11,334 nucleotides of DNA from Acidobacteria bacterium RIFCSPHIGHO2_01_FULL_67_28 (GCA_001766965.1 MEKM01000026.1:1-11334), one strand, 5' to 3'; numbered from the stretch's first letter, positions 5,329 through 10,678 are shown. A program made the numbers and translations. Notes: a model not told the origin generated them from the sequence alone.

Positions 5329-5369
5329 GAGGTAGCGCGCGTCGGCGTAGCCTACCCGCGGCTTTTTTT
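5329..5369 (+). terminator. repeat-derived hairpin with T7 tract, possible nuoI terminator
   Basis: GAGGTAGCGCGCGT ... CTACCCGCGGCT is followed by seven T (5363-5369). The end blocks match those of the hairpin at 3566-3613 read in the opposite direction, but about 12 internal bases are missing. The stem AGC-GCG with CGC-GGCT is therefore imperfect, with a 17-nt loop. It lies 117 nt after nuoI and would stop rightward transcription before the 70-aa gene. Confidence 0.5.
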
Positions 5370-5374
5370 CGTCT

Positions 5375-5457
5375 GTCATCCCGAGCGGAGCGAGGGACCT
5401 GCTTGTCAAGCGAGCGATACGCCGGCGGGCTTGATTCCTCCCTGCGCTGCTCATAGA
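5375..5457. repeat. MITE-like dispersed repeat, copy 6 (degenerate right end)
   Basis: The left end GTCATCCCGAGCGGAGCGAG is intact and followed by GGACCTGC in place of GGATCTGCA. GATTCCTCCC near 5433 recalls the inner right arm, but the terminal GGAATGAC is absent, so the copy is truncated or decayed. The rest of the spacer (5458-5516) is GC-rich with nothing recognisable except the Shine-Dalgarno of the next gene. Confidence 0.65.
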
Positions 5458-5516
5458 CTACGCGGCGTCGCCGGCCGCGCAGGCCGAAGCCGCGCCGCCG
5501 GCCGCGGGAGGGAACC

Positions 5517-5729
5517 ATGCAGCTAGCAGGCTTGGTTCGGTTGACGTACTGGGGTGGCTGGGCGGCCGCCGGGGTCGCCGTCCTCTACAAGCTCTTCATC
5601 CTGCTCCAGCTGGTGGGCGTGGAGCAGGCGGTGGCGTGGCAGGTCTTTCCCCGTCACTTCTGGCAGTTGAGCTTCCTGCTGTTCTTGATGTGCATCGCCA
5701 CCGCCGCCGTCCGGGAAAAGAGTGCCTGA
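5517..5729 (+). CDS. small two-pass membrane protein, unrecognised
   Basis: This 70-aa protein starts at an ATG with GGGAGGGA just upstream (5506-5513). Two hydrophobic segments are seen, about residues 11-31 (YWGGWAAAGVAVLYKLFILL) and 47-64 (FWQLSFLLFLMCIATAAV), joined by a loop with VEQAVAWQVFPRH. The positive charges (K25, R46, R66, K68) give no clear topology. I do not recognise a family. It is 55 nt upstream of the GalT-like gene and on the same strand, but the latter has its own candidate promoter in the gap. Confidence 0.6.
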   Translation: MQLAGLVRLTYWGGWAAAGVAVLYKLFILLQLVGVEQAVAWQVFPRHFWQLSFLLFLMCIATAAVREKSA

Positions 5730-5769
5730 CACCGCTCGTCGCCAACGGCCCGCGCCCGGCCAGGGCGGC

Positions 5770-5778
5770 TGATACAAC
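5770..5778 (+). promoter_or_regulatory. candidate extended -10 directly before the GalT-like gene
   Basis: TGATACAAC has the TGn extension plus TACAAC (four of six) and ends 6 nt before ATG 5785. That places the transcription start at or next to the A of ATG. No Shine-Dalgarno is present at a usable distance. The -35 region is GC-rich without a recognisable hexamer. Confidence 0.35.
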
Positions 5779-5784
5779 GCTCGA

Positions 5785-6768
5785 ATGGAACTGCGCAAGG
5801 ACCCCATCACCCGCAGTTGGGTAGCGATTCGTGACGGCGAGCCGCGCGAGCCCGCCGCCGAGCCCTGTCCCTACTGCCCCGGCAACGCTGCCCCGCCGCC
5901 GCTCTTGAGCCTGCCCCAGTTCGCCGACGCCCCGCAGGTCCGCGTCTTCCCCCAGCACGATCCGCTCTTCCGCATCGAGGGCGAAACCGCCCGCGCCGCC
6001 GAGGGCATCTACGACAAGATGCGCGCCGTGGGCGCGCACGAAGTGGTCGTTGAATTCGCCGCGCACGACCGCCGCTTGAGCCGCGCCTCCGACCAGGAGA
6101 TCGCCCAGGTGCTCGAAGCCTACGCCCGCCGCCTGGCCGACCTCAAGCGCGACGACCGCTTCAAGTACGTCGCCGTCTACAAGAACGTGGGGGCGGCCGC
6201 CGGCCAGCGCGTCCTGCACTCCTGCTCCGAGGTGATGGCCACGCCCTTCGTCCCCCGGCGCGTGCTGCACGAGCTGCGCTCCGCCCGCGAGTACTTCCAG
6301 ATGAAGGAGCGCTGCCTCTTCTGCGACATGCTGCGGCAGGAGCTGCGCCAGGCGACGCGCGTCGTCGAGGCCACCGAGAAGTTCGCCGCCTTCTGCCCCT
6401 TCGCCACGCGCAGCCCCTACGAAGTCTGGCTCCTGCCCCGCCAGCACCACCACAAGTTCGAAACCGACCCGCGGCGCACCACCGCCGGGCCGGAGCTCGC
6501 CCGGCTCCTGCGCCACACTCTGCAGCGGGTCGAGCAGGTGGCCGAGGGTTACCACTTCGTCCTCCACACCGCTCCCAATGTGGCCGGCGCGCTTGGCCGC
6601 GTCGGCTTCTGGGTGTCGCTCGAGGACGACTTCCACTGGCATCTGGAGCTGATGCCCGTCGTGGCGCGCACCCCCCGGCCCTACATCGCCAAAGAGGTCT
6701 ACTTCACCACCGTGTCGCCCGAGAGCGCCGCCGAGCGCCTGCGCGGCTTTTCCGTCAGCGACCCATGA
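5785..6768 (+). CDS. GalT-like (HIT superfamily) nucleotidylyltransferase with altered catalytic motif
   Basis: This 327-aa protein has the overall plan of galactose-1-phosphate uridylyltransferase: ELRKDPITRSWVAIRDG at the N-terminus, CPYC (C28, C31), EVVVEFAAHD (H94), the GAAAG...H segment (136-149), ERCLFCDMLRQE, CPFATRSPYEVWLLPRQH and the C-terminal FHWHLELMP. The putative structural zinc ligands C28, C31, H94 and H145 correspond to C52, C55, H115 and H164 of the E. coli enzyme. The active-site H-x-H-x-Q reads H145-S-C147-S-E149, so Cys replaces the covalent His nucleophile and Glu replaces Gln. The usual FPNxF(P) segment reads VFPQHDPLF. The reading frame is intact, so this is not a frameshift. 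It may be an inactive paralogue or use another reaction. The YdcF-like gene overlaps its stop as ATGA. Confidence 0.75.
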   Translation: MELRKDPITRSWVAIRDGEPREPAAEPCPYCPGNAAPPPLLSLPQFADAPQVRVFPQHDPLFRIEGETARAAEGIYDKMRAVGAHEVVVEFAAHDRRLSRASDQEIAQVLEAYARRLADLKRDDRFKYVAVYKNVGAAAGQRVLHSCSEVMATPFVPRRVLHELRSAREYFQMKERCLFCDMLRQELRQATRVVEATEKFAAFCPFATRSPYEVWLLPRQHHHKFETDPRRTTAGPELARLLRHTLQRVEQVAEGYHFVLHTAPNVAGALGRVGFWVSLEDDFHWHLELMPVVARTPRPYIAKEVYFTTVSPESAAERLRGFSVSDP

Positions 6769-7505
6769 GCGCCGCCCGTCCCGCGCGCCGTTCCGAGCGG
6801 GGCGGCGTTTTCTTCACGCTGCTGGTCCTCCTGCTCGTGGCTTTCCTGCTCGGGACGCTCTATTTGTTCCGCGCTCCGCTGCTGCGGGCGTTCGCCGACT
6901 GCTGGGTGGTGGACGAGGAGCTCGAGAAGGCCGACGCCCTGGTCGTCCTCGGCGGCGACAGCGTCCAGGGCGACCGCGTCCGCCACGCCGTCGGTCTTTT
7001 TCATCAGGGCTGGGCGCCGAAAGTCGTCTTGAGCGGCGGGCCGCTGCGGGCCGACTTGAGCGAAGCTGACTTGATGGAAAAGGACGCCCTGCGGCAGGGA
7101 GTCCCCGCGGCCAGCCTCATCGTCTTCCGCCACCCGGCCACGAACACGCTCCACGAGGCGTTGGCGTTGCGCCCGCTCCTGGCCCAGCACAACTTCCGGA
7201 AGGTTATCGTGGTCACCTCGAACTTCCACACCCGGCGCGCCCGGCGCGTCTTCCGGGTCGTTTGCGAAAAGGATGGCCTCCCTGTGCGGGTCAGCGCCTC
7301 ACCCGACCTTCGCTTCCACCCTGACCGCTGGTGGCGGGAGCGCGACGACCGCGCCTGGCTCTTTCTCGAGTTGGTAAAAACCCTCCACACCTGGTACGAG
7401 CTCTGGCGTTTACCCGCCGAAGCTCCCCAAGCGCAGGCGGGCCTGTTTACCCTGAGCGAAGCCGAAGGGCCCGCCCCCTTGCCGGCCCCCTTGCCCCGAG
7501 CGTAG
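6765..7505 (+). CDS. YdcF/SanA-like DUF218 membrane-anchored protein
   Basis: This 246-aa protein has one N-terminal membrane anchor (about 15-36) after a basic n-region. The DUF218 domain follows: ADALVVLGGDS (56-66), VVLSGG (87-92), ATNTLHEA (125-132) and VVTSNFHTRRARRVF (149-163). DUF218 proteins such as YdcF, SanA and ElyC have been linked to envelope processes, but the reaction is not established and cannot be inferred here. Its ATG overlaps the TGA of the GalT-like gene, so translational coupling is likely. The tail after about residue 222 is Pro/Ala-rich. T229-G235 and P244-A246 plus the TAG stop are encoded by two 20-nt palindromic modules, so the native end was probably elsewhere. 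Confidence 0.75.
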   Translation: MSAARPARRSERGGVFFTLLVLLLVAFLLGTLYLFRAPLLRAFADCWVVDEELEKADALVVLGGDSVQGDRVRHAVGLFHQGWAPKVVLSGGPLRADLSEADLMEKDALRQGVPAASLIVFRHPATNTLHEALALRPLLAQHNFRKVIVVTSNFHTRRARRVFRVVCEKDGLPVRVSASPDLRFHPDRWWRERDDRAWLFLELVKTLHTWYELWRLPAEAPQAQAGLFTLSEAEGPAPLPAPLPRA

Positions 7506-7513
7506 TCGAGGGG
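7450..7513 (+). repeat. direct pair of 20-nt palindromic modules at the end of the DUF218 gene
   Basis: CCCTGAGCGAAGCCGAAGGG (7450-7469) and CCCCGAGCGTAGTCGAGGGG (7494-7513) lie in the same orientation, 44 bp start to start. The second supplies the TAG stop (7503-7505). The 24 bp between them is C-rich (CCCCCTTGCCGG repeated once imperfectly). Confidence 0.75.
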
Positions 7514-7524
7514 GCCCGCCAGTC

Positions 7525-7554
7525 TTTACTTGCCCGCCGCACCTGCGTTATAGT
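7525..7554 (+). promoter_or_regulatory. candidate promoter for the bactofilin operon
   Basis: TTTACT (7525-7530, four of six) and TATAGT (7549-7554, five of six) are 18 bp apart. Transcription would start near 7561, giving a leader of about 40 nt that contains the GGGGAG Shine-Dalgarno. It begins 12 nt after the repeat pair. Confidence 0.5.
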
Positions 7555-7601
7555 CGGCGGAACCTTGGGGGAGCAGGAAACCTCTGGGTAGGGGAGCCGC
7601 C

Positions 7602-8123
7602 ATGTGGGGAACCAAAAAGCCTGAGGAAACGAATCCATCTCAACCGGCGCGGGAGACGACACCCTTGAGCGGGGCGCACGACCTGCGCCCGCTGGGCGCC
7701 GCCCCGGCCGCGCCGCCGCGCGCCGCCGCGCGCATCGGCCGGACCTTGAGCGTGAAGGGTGAGCTCGCCGGCAACGAAGAGCTGCTCGTCGACGGCGAGT
7801 TCGAGGGCACGATCGACCTCGGCGAGAGCAGCCTGACCGTCGGCCCCCAGGGCCGCGTGCAGGCCGACGTCCGCGCCCGCGAAATCATCATCGAGGGCAC
7901 GGTGCGCGGCAACCTGCGCGCCGCCGACCGCCTGCAAATCTCGAAGAGCGGCAACGTCGTCGGCGACTTGGTAGCCGCCCGCATCGTCATCGAAGACGGC
8001 GCCTACTTCAAAGGCTCCATCGACATCCAGAAGCCCGAGGAGAAAGCGCGGCGGGTCGAGAGCGCCGGGGAGGGGCTCCGCATCACCCCGGTGGCCGCCG
8101 CCCCGAAGGACAAAGTTCAGTAG
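7602..8123 (+). CDS. bactofilin (polymer-forming cytoskeletal protein)
   Basis: This 173-aa protein would self-assemble into filaments at the cytoplasmic face of the membrane. The bactofilin core, about residues 43-150, is a right-handed beta helix with hydrophobic residues at regular spacing: RIGRTLSVKGELAGNEELLV, then DGEFEGTIDL, LTVGPQGRVQADVRAREIII, EGTVRGNLRAADRLQISKSG and NVVGDLVAARIVIEDGAYFK. It is flanked by disordered Pro/Ala-rich N-terminal (1-42) and charged C-terminal (about 150-173) tails, as is normal. ATG 7602 has GGGGAG 5 nt upstream. Length is typical. The methyltransferase-like gene follows after 15 nt, suggesting an operon. No M23 peptidase gene, a common bactofilin neighbour, is in the window. 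Confidence 0.9.
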   Translation: MWGTKKPEETNPSQPARETTPLSGAHDLRPLGAAPAAPPRAAARIGRTLSVKGELAGNEELLVDGEFEGTIDLGESSLTVGPQGRVQADVRAREIIIEGTVRGNLRAADRLQISKSGNVVGDLVAARIVIEDGAYFKGSIDIQKPEEKARRVESAGEGLRITPVAAAPKDKVQ

Positions 8124-8138
8124 GGACCCGAAGGCCTT

Positions 8139-8771
8139 GTGGGGAGCCTGCTGCGCAGTCTGACAACCCGGCTCCAAGCCCCGGCGGAAGAAGCTGCCGG
8201 CGGCCCGCCGCGTCGCGCCTCGCTCGGCCTCGAGCAGTTCTTCCCCGCGGTGACCGAAGTCGAGCACGCCGCCGTGCTCGACCTCGGCTGCGTCTGGCAG
8301 GCCACGGTCAGCGTCTTCACCGGCGCCGGCTGCAAGCTCTACACCGAAGACCTCTTCGCCGCCTTCCACCAGTTGCGCACGAACGGCGGGCCGGAGACGC
8401 CGCCGCTCGGCGAGCGCTTCTTCGCGGGCGCGCTCGTGTACCCCGAGGGAACCTTCCGCGGCATCCTGGCCTGGGACTTGTTCGACTACCTGCCGGAGGA
8501 GCTGACCCAGCCGCTGGCGACCCGCCTCTGCGGGTTGCTCGAGCCGGGCGGGGTGTTCCTCGGCCTGTTCCACAACCGGCCGGAGAACGTCCGCTTCCTC
8601 CGCTACCGCGCCTTCGACCGGCGCACGCTCGAGCTCGTCCCCGGCAGCTTGCCCCTGCGGGTCGAGCGCGTTTACCCGAACCGCGCCCTGCTCAACCTCT
8701 TTGCGGGTTTCCGGGCGTCGCGCACCTTCGTCGGGCGCGACAACCTCCGCGAGCTCCTGCTGGTGAAGTAG
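8139..8771 (+). CDS. SAM-methyltransferase-fold protein with degenerate motif I
   Basis: This 210-aa soluble protein starts at GTG with GAAGG 4 nt upstream. The fold is suggested by VLDLGCVWQATVSVF (46-60, motif I position), ILAWDLFDYLPEELTQPLAT (109-128, the acidic/aromatic strand and following helix) and LLEPGGVFLGLFH (133-145, the usual LKPGG loop). The glycine-rich SAM loop GxGxG is replaced by GCVWQAT, so cofactor binding is doubtful. The C-terminal half (RFLRYRAFDRRTLELVP, VYPNRALLNLFAGF) could hold a substrate or partner surface. The bactofilin gene is 15 nt upstream on the same strand, so a role linked to the filament is a reasonable guess. Confidence 0.65.
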   Translation: MGSLLRSLTTRLQAPAEEAAGGPPRRASLGLEQFFPAVTEVEHAAVLDLGCVWQATVSVFTGAGCKLYTEDLFAAFHQLRTNGGPETPPLGERFFAGALVYPEGTFRGILAWDLFDYLPEELTQPLATRLCGLLEPGGVFLGLFHNRPENVRFLRYRAFDRRTLELVPGSLPLRVERVYPNRALLNLFAGFRASRTFVGRDNLRELLLVK

Positions 8772-8785
8772 CTCCGCATCTTTCT

Positions 8786-8890
8786 GTCATCCTGAGCGAA
8801 GCGAAGGATCTCAACGTTGCGGTCATGCACAGTTTGAGATTCTTCGTCGCCCCGCCCTTCCGCCGAAAGGGCGGGGCTCCTCAGAATGAC
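8786..8890. repeat. MITE-like dispersed repeat, copy 7 (CTCA subfamily)
   Basis: The left end is GTCATCCTGAGCGAAGCGAA and the right end CTCAGAATGAC. The inner arms are GGATCTCAA and TTTGAGATTCTTCG. The right half has its own hairpin, GCCCCGCCCTTCC and GAAAGGGCGGGGC (about 8850-8878). It sits between convergent genes: the methyltransferase-like gene ends at 8771 and the minus-strand Spy-like gene ends at 8912. Confidence 0.85.
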
Positions 8891-8911
8891 ACGCGGGAAA
8901 GGGGGGGGGCG

Positions 8912-9484
8912 CTAGTCCTGCGGCGGGCCGCCCGGACCGCGTCCGCGACCCTGACCCGGGCCGAACCCGCGGCCGGGGCCGAAGCCCTGCCCGCCCGGCC
9001 CGCGGCGCTGGAACATCCGCTGGCGCATGTGGTGGCGCATCAGCGTGCGCGCCTTGACGCGCTGCTCGGGCGTCAGGAGGCCGTGCATCGCCAGTCGGTG
9101 CTCGATGTGCTGGCGGAGCAGCGCGCCCTGCGCGTCGGTGAGCTGCCGCAGCTTGGCGTCAATGGCCGCCCGGTCGGGAGTGTCGGCCCGCATCAGCTCT
9201 TCCAGCTCCATCCGCGCGATCATCATGTTGGAGCGCGTGCGGATGCCGTTCTTCATGCCTTCGACCCAGAGCGCGCGGAGCTTTTCCGCCTGCTCGTCGG
9301 TCAAGCCGAGCTGCTCGCGCAGGTCGGGCCCCATCATCGGCATCGCGCCCTGCGCGCTTTCCAACTCCATGTCGGGCAGGGGGTCATCCTCCGGGTCCGG
9401 CGCCTGGGCGAAGCTCCAGGCGGCGCCGGCCACCAGCGCGACACCCAGGATCGGAATGAGAATCCAACTGGCTTTTGCCTTCAT
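8912..9484 (-). CDS. Spy/CpxP-like periplasmic protein with Gly/Arg-rich tail
   Basis: This 190-aa protein has a clear signal peptide (KAKASWILIPILGVALVAGA, cleavage near AQA, residue 28). A mostly helical domain carries LTDEQ (61-65), LTDAQ (115-119) and LTPEQR (137-142), the LTxxQ repeats typical of Spy/CpxP-type periplasmic chaperones and heavy-metal-resistance relatives. It is rich in Met and charged residues (MGPDLREQLG, MKNGIRTRSNMMIARMELEE). The C-terminus (161-189) is a disordered GPGQGFGPGRGFGPG-type tail not found in E. coli Spy. The ATG has GGAGAGGAG about 8 nt upstream. The client or metal is unknown. It lies 94 nt downstream of the 98-aa gene on the same strand, so cotranscription is possible. 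Confidence 0.75.
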   Translation of the reverse strand: MKAKASWILIPILGVALVAGAAWSFAQAPDPEDDPLPDMELESAQGAMPMMGPDLREQLGLTDEQAEKLRALWVEGMKNGIRTRSNMMIARMELEELMRADTPDRAAIDAKLRQLTDAQGALLRQHIEHRLAMHGLLTPEQRVKARTLMRHHMRQRMFQRRGPGGQGFGPGRGFGPGQGRGRGPGGPPQD

Positions 9485-9578
9485 GGCAGAGACTCCTCTC
9501 CGCTGCGGGCTGCTTCACCTTCTAGTAACCCCGATCGCGCGGGAAAGTTGCGAGGCGGGGCTGGGCTGGGGCTGACCG

Positions 9579-9875
9579 TTATTCTTCTTCTTTGGGAGCG
9601 GCGGCGCGGGCCGGGGCGCGAGCGGCTAGAAGCGCCACCATCTCGGCGCGGGCGAGCGTCCGCGCTTTCTTGTCGGCGCCCGTTAGCGTGAACTCCTCGG
9701 CGCGGGCCAGCACATCGTCGAGGTTGTAGGACGGCGGCCCGTTCAGCCCGGGAATGTGCAGGATGCCCTTCTCGCTCATCACGCCGACCCGGCCGTCGCG
9801 TGCGCGGAAAGTGATCTCACCGCGCGTCTGGATGGCCAGCAGCCGCAAGTCGTTGACCTTGATCTCTGCGCTCAT
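9579..9875 (-). CDS. 98-aa protein of unknown function
   Basis: ATG 9875 begins MSAEIKVNDLRLLAIQTRGE. The reading frame extends 29 codons further upstream, but that part reads through a promoter-like region and into a repeat hairpin, so the internal ATG is preferred. There is no signal peptide or membrane segment. The first half looks beta-rich (ITFRARDGRVGVMSEKGILH), followed by a helix (YNLDDVLARAEEFTLTGADK) and an Ala/Arg-rich end with PKEEE. I do not recognise a family. It has no Shine-Dalgarno, and a -10-like hexamer lies 9 nt before the ATG. It is divergent from the receiver-domain gene. Confidence 0.6.
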   Translation of the reverse strand: MSAEIKVNDLRLLAIQTRGEITFRARDGRVGVMSEKGILHIPGLNGPPSYNLDDVLARAEEFTLTGADKKARTLARAEMVALLAARAPARAAAPKEEE

Positions 9876-9884
9876 GGAAAACTC

Positions 9885-9914
9885 ATCGTAGTGGGCTTCC
9901 TCGATAGCTGTCAA
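9885..9914 (-). promoter_or_regulatory. promoter of the 98-aa gene, compatible with a leaderless mRNA
   Basis: On the minus strand TTGACA (9914-9909, perfect consensus) is followed after 18 bp by TACGAT (9890-9885, four of six). The hexamer ends 9 nt before the ATG at 9875, so transcription would begin within about 0-3 nt of the start codon. Confidence 0.55.
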
Positions 9915-9950
9915 CACGGGGCATAGGCGGGCAGGGCAGTCCCGGTGTGG

Positions 9951-10111
9951 TAGGACAGGCATTCTTGCCTGTCCGGGGACAGACAGGAATGTCTGTCCTA
10001 CTGATCCCTCTGCTTGGAGGGGCAGACATTCTTGCTTGCCCTAAGCCCCGGGGCTTCGGGGTGAAGGGTCTGCCCTTCTTGCTTTGGTGGGGCAGACACT
10101 CTTGTCTGCCC
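9951..10111. repeat. array of GGACAGGC/GGGCAGAC hairpins
   Basis: GGACAGGC-ATTCTT-GCCTGTCC (9953-9974), GGACAGAC-AGGAAT-GTCTGTCC (9977-9998, inverted relative to the first) and GGGCAGAC-ACTCTT-GTCTGCCC (10090-10111) have perfect 8-bp stems. A decayed unit GGGCAGAC-ATTCTT-GCTTGCCC lies at 10020-10041. GTCTGCCC (10068-10075) can also pair with GGGCAGAC at 10090. Between them is CCCCGGGGCTTCGGGG (10046-10061). The array fills the spacer between the divergent 98-aa and receiver genes. Confidence 0.8.
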
Positions 10112-10131
10112 TCCCCCATCTCCGCTATCTT
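10102..10131 (+). promoter_or_regulatory. candidate promoter of the receiver gene, -35 inside a repeat hairpin
   Basis: TTGTCT (10102-10107, four of six) and TATCTT (10126-10131, four of six) are 18 bp apart. The -35 lies across the loop and 3' arm of the last hairpin. The -10 ends 10 nt before GTG 10142. Confidence 0.35.
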
Positions 10132-10141
10132 GGCGGGTGCT

Positions 10142-10585
10142 GTGGCCAAGAAACCCCAGCCGCCCGCCGCGTCCGGCCGGCCCCAGTCCGAGCGGGGCCA
10201 ACGGGTGCTGGCGGTGGATCCCGACGCCGCCTTCCTGACCGCCGTGAAGCGCGTGGTCGAATCGGGCCGCTGCCGGGTGGACTGCGCCGCCACCGCCGCC
10301 GAGGCCGCGGCTTTCCTCCAGCGCAACCAGTACAACCTGGTCATCGCCGACCTGCAAATGCCCGGGCTCGCCCCGGCTGACTTGTTTGAACGGCTCGAAG
10401 ACGAGTTGAGCGAAGGGATGCGGCTGCTGTTCCTGGCAGCCGAGCCGCCTACGGCCGCACTGCAGGCTTTTCTGGACGAACGCCGGCTGGCCTGCCTGGT
10501 GAAGCCGCTCCACCTGCGGCGCTTCCTCGATAAGCTGGACGACCTGCTCCTGCTCGCCGCCCAGCCCCCCGACGAAGACGACTAA
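10142..10585 (+). CDS. stand-alone response-regulator receiver domain, degenerate active site
   Basis: This 147-aa single-domain protein would act in phosphorelay signalling or as a phosphorylation-independent receiver. After a Pro-rich N-terminus (1-19) the fold runs RVLAVDPDAAFLTAVKRVVE, LVIADLQMPG with phospho-acceptor D70, LLFLAAEPPT, and CLVKPLHL with the conserved K121. The acidic pair is D26-P27 instead of DD or DE, and the Thr/Ser expected in LFLAAE is Ala, so Mg binding and signal transmission may be impaired. There is no output domain. GTG 10142 is chosen because the frame upstream runs through the repeat array and encodes repeat-like residues. No sensor kinase is adjacent, and there is no convincing Shine-Dalgarno. 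Confidence 0.7.
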   Translation: MAKKPQPPAASGRPQSERGQRVLAVDPDAAFLTAVKRVVESGRCRVDCAATAAEAAAFLQRNQYNLVIADLQMPGLAPADLFERLEDELSEGMRLLFLAAEPPTAALQAFLDERRLACLVKPLHLRRFLDKLDDLLLLAAQPPDEDD

Positions 10586-10678
10586 TTTACCGCGAGCCTC
10601 CTGCTGCCTCTGCGTTCTCCGCATCTCTGCGGTGAGTTTGTCCAGAGAGGAAACTCGAAAAACGAAACTCGAAACTCG
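10586..10678. repeat. CTCTGCG-type and AAACTCG-type short tandem repeats
   Basis: CCTCTGCGTTCTCCGCATCT, then CTGCGGTGAG (10607-10636), is an irregular CTCTGCG tandem; its ends TTACCGCG (10587-10594) and CTGCGGTGAG can pair. GAAACTCGAAAAACG, then AAACTCGAAACTCG (10649-10678), is an AAACTCG tandem with three units. The spacer (10586-10693) holds nothing else except the candidate -10 of the next gene. Confidence 0.6.

Noticed and set aside
6181..6240. Frameshift as the cause of the H-S-C-S-E motif in the GalT-like gene
   Set aside because: The flanking residues on both sides (NVGAAAG and MATPFVP) are in the same frame and family-like, so the Cys codon TGC is a substitution rather than a local frame change.
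9..8890. Target-site duplications flanking the MITE-like copies
   Set aside because: I compared the bases outside the GTCAT and ATGAC ends of the copies and found no consistent direct repeats by eye.
9876..9962. 29-codon upstream extension of the 98-aa gene
   Set aside because: It would translate through a TTGACA promoter element and into the first repeat hairpin; ATG 9875 fits better.
9..10111. CRISPR array
   Set aside because: The repeats are palindromic, differ in length and sequence, and have irregular spacing; there are no uniform spacers or cas genes.
9947..10141. 65-codon upstream extension of the receiver gene from ATG 9947
   Set aside because: The extension is entirely repeat hairpins, giving residues such as GQAFLPVRGQTG, and has no Shine-Dalgarno. 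GTG 10142 gives a normal receiver domain.
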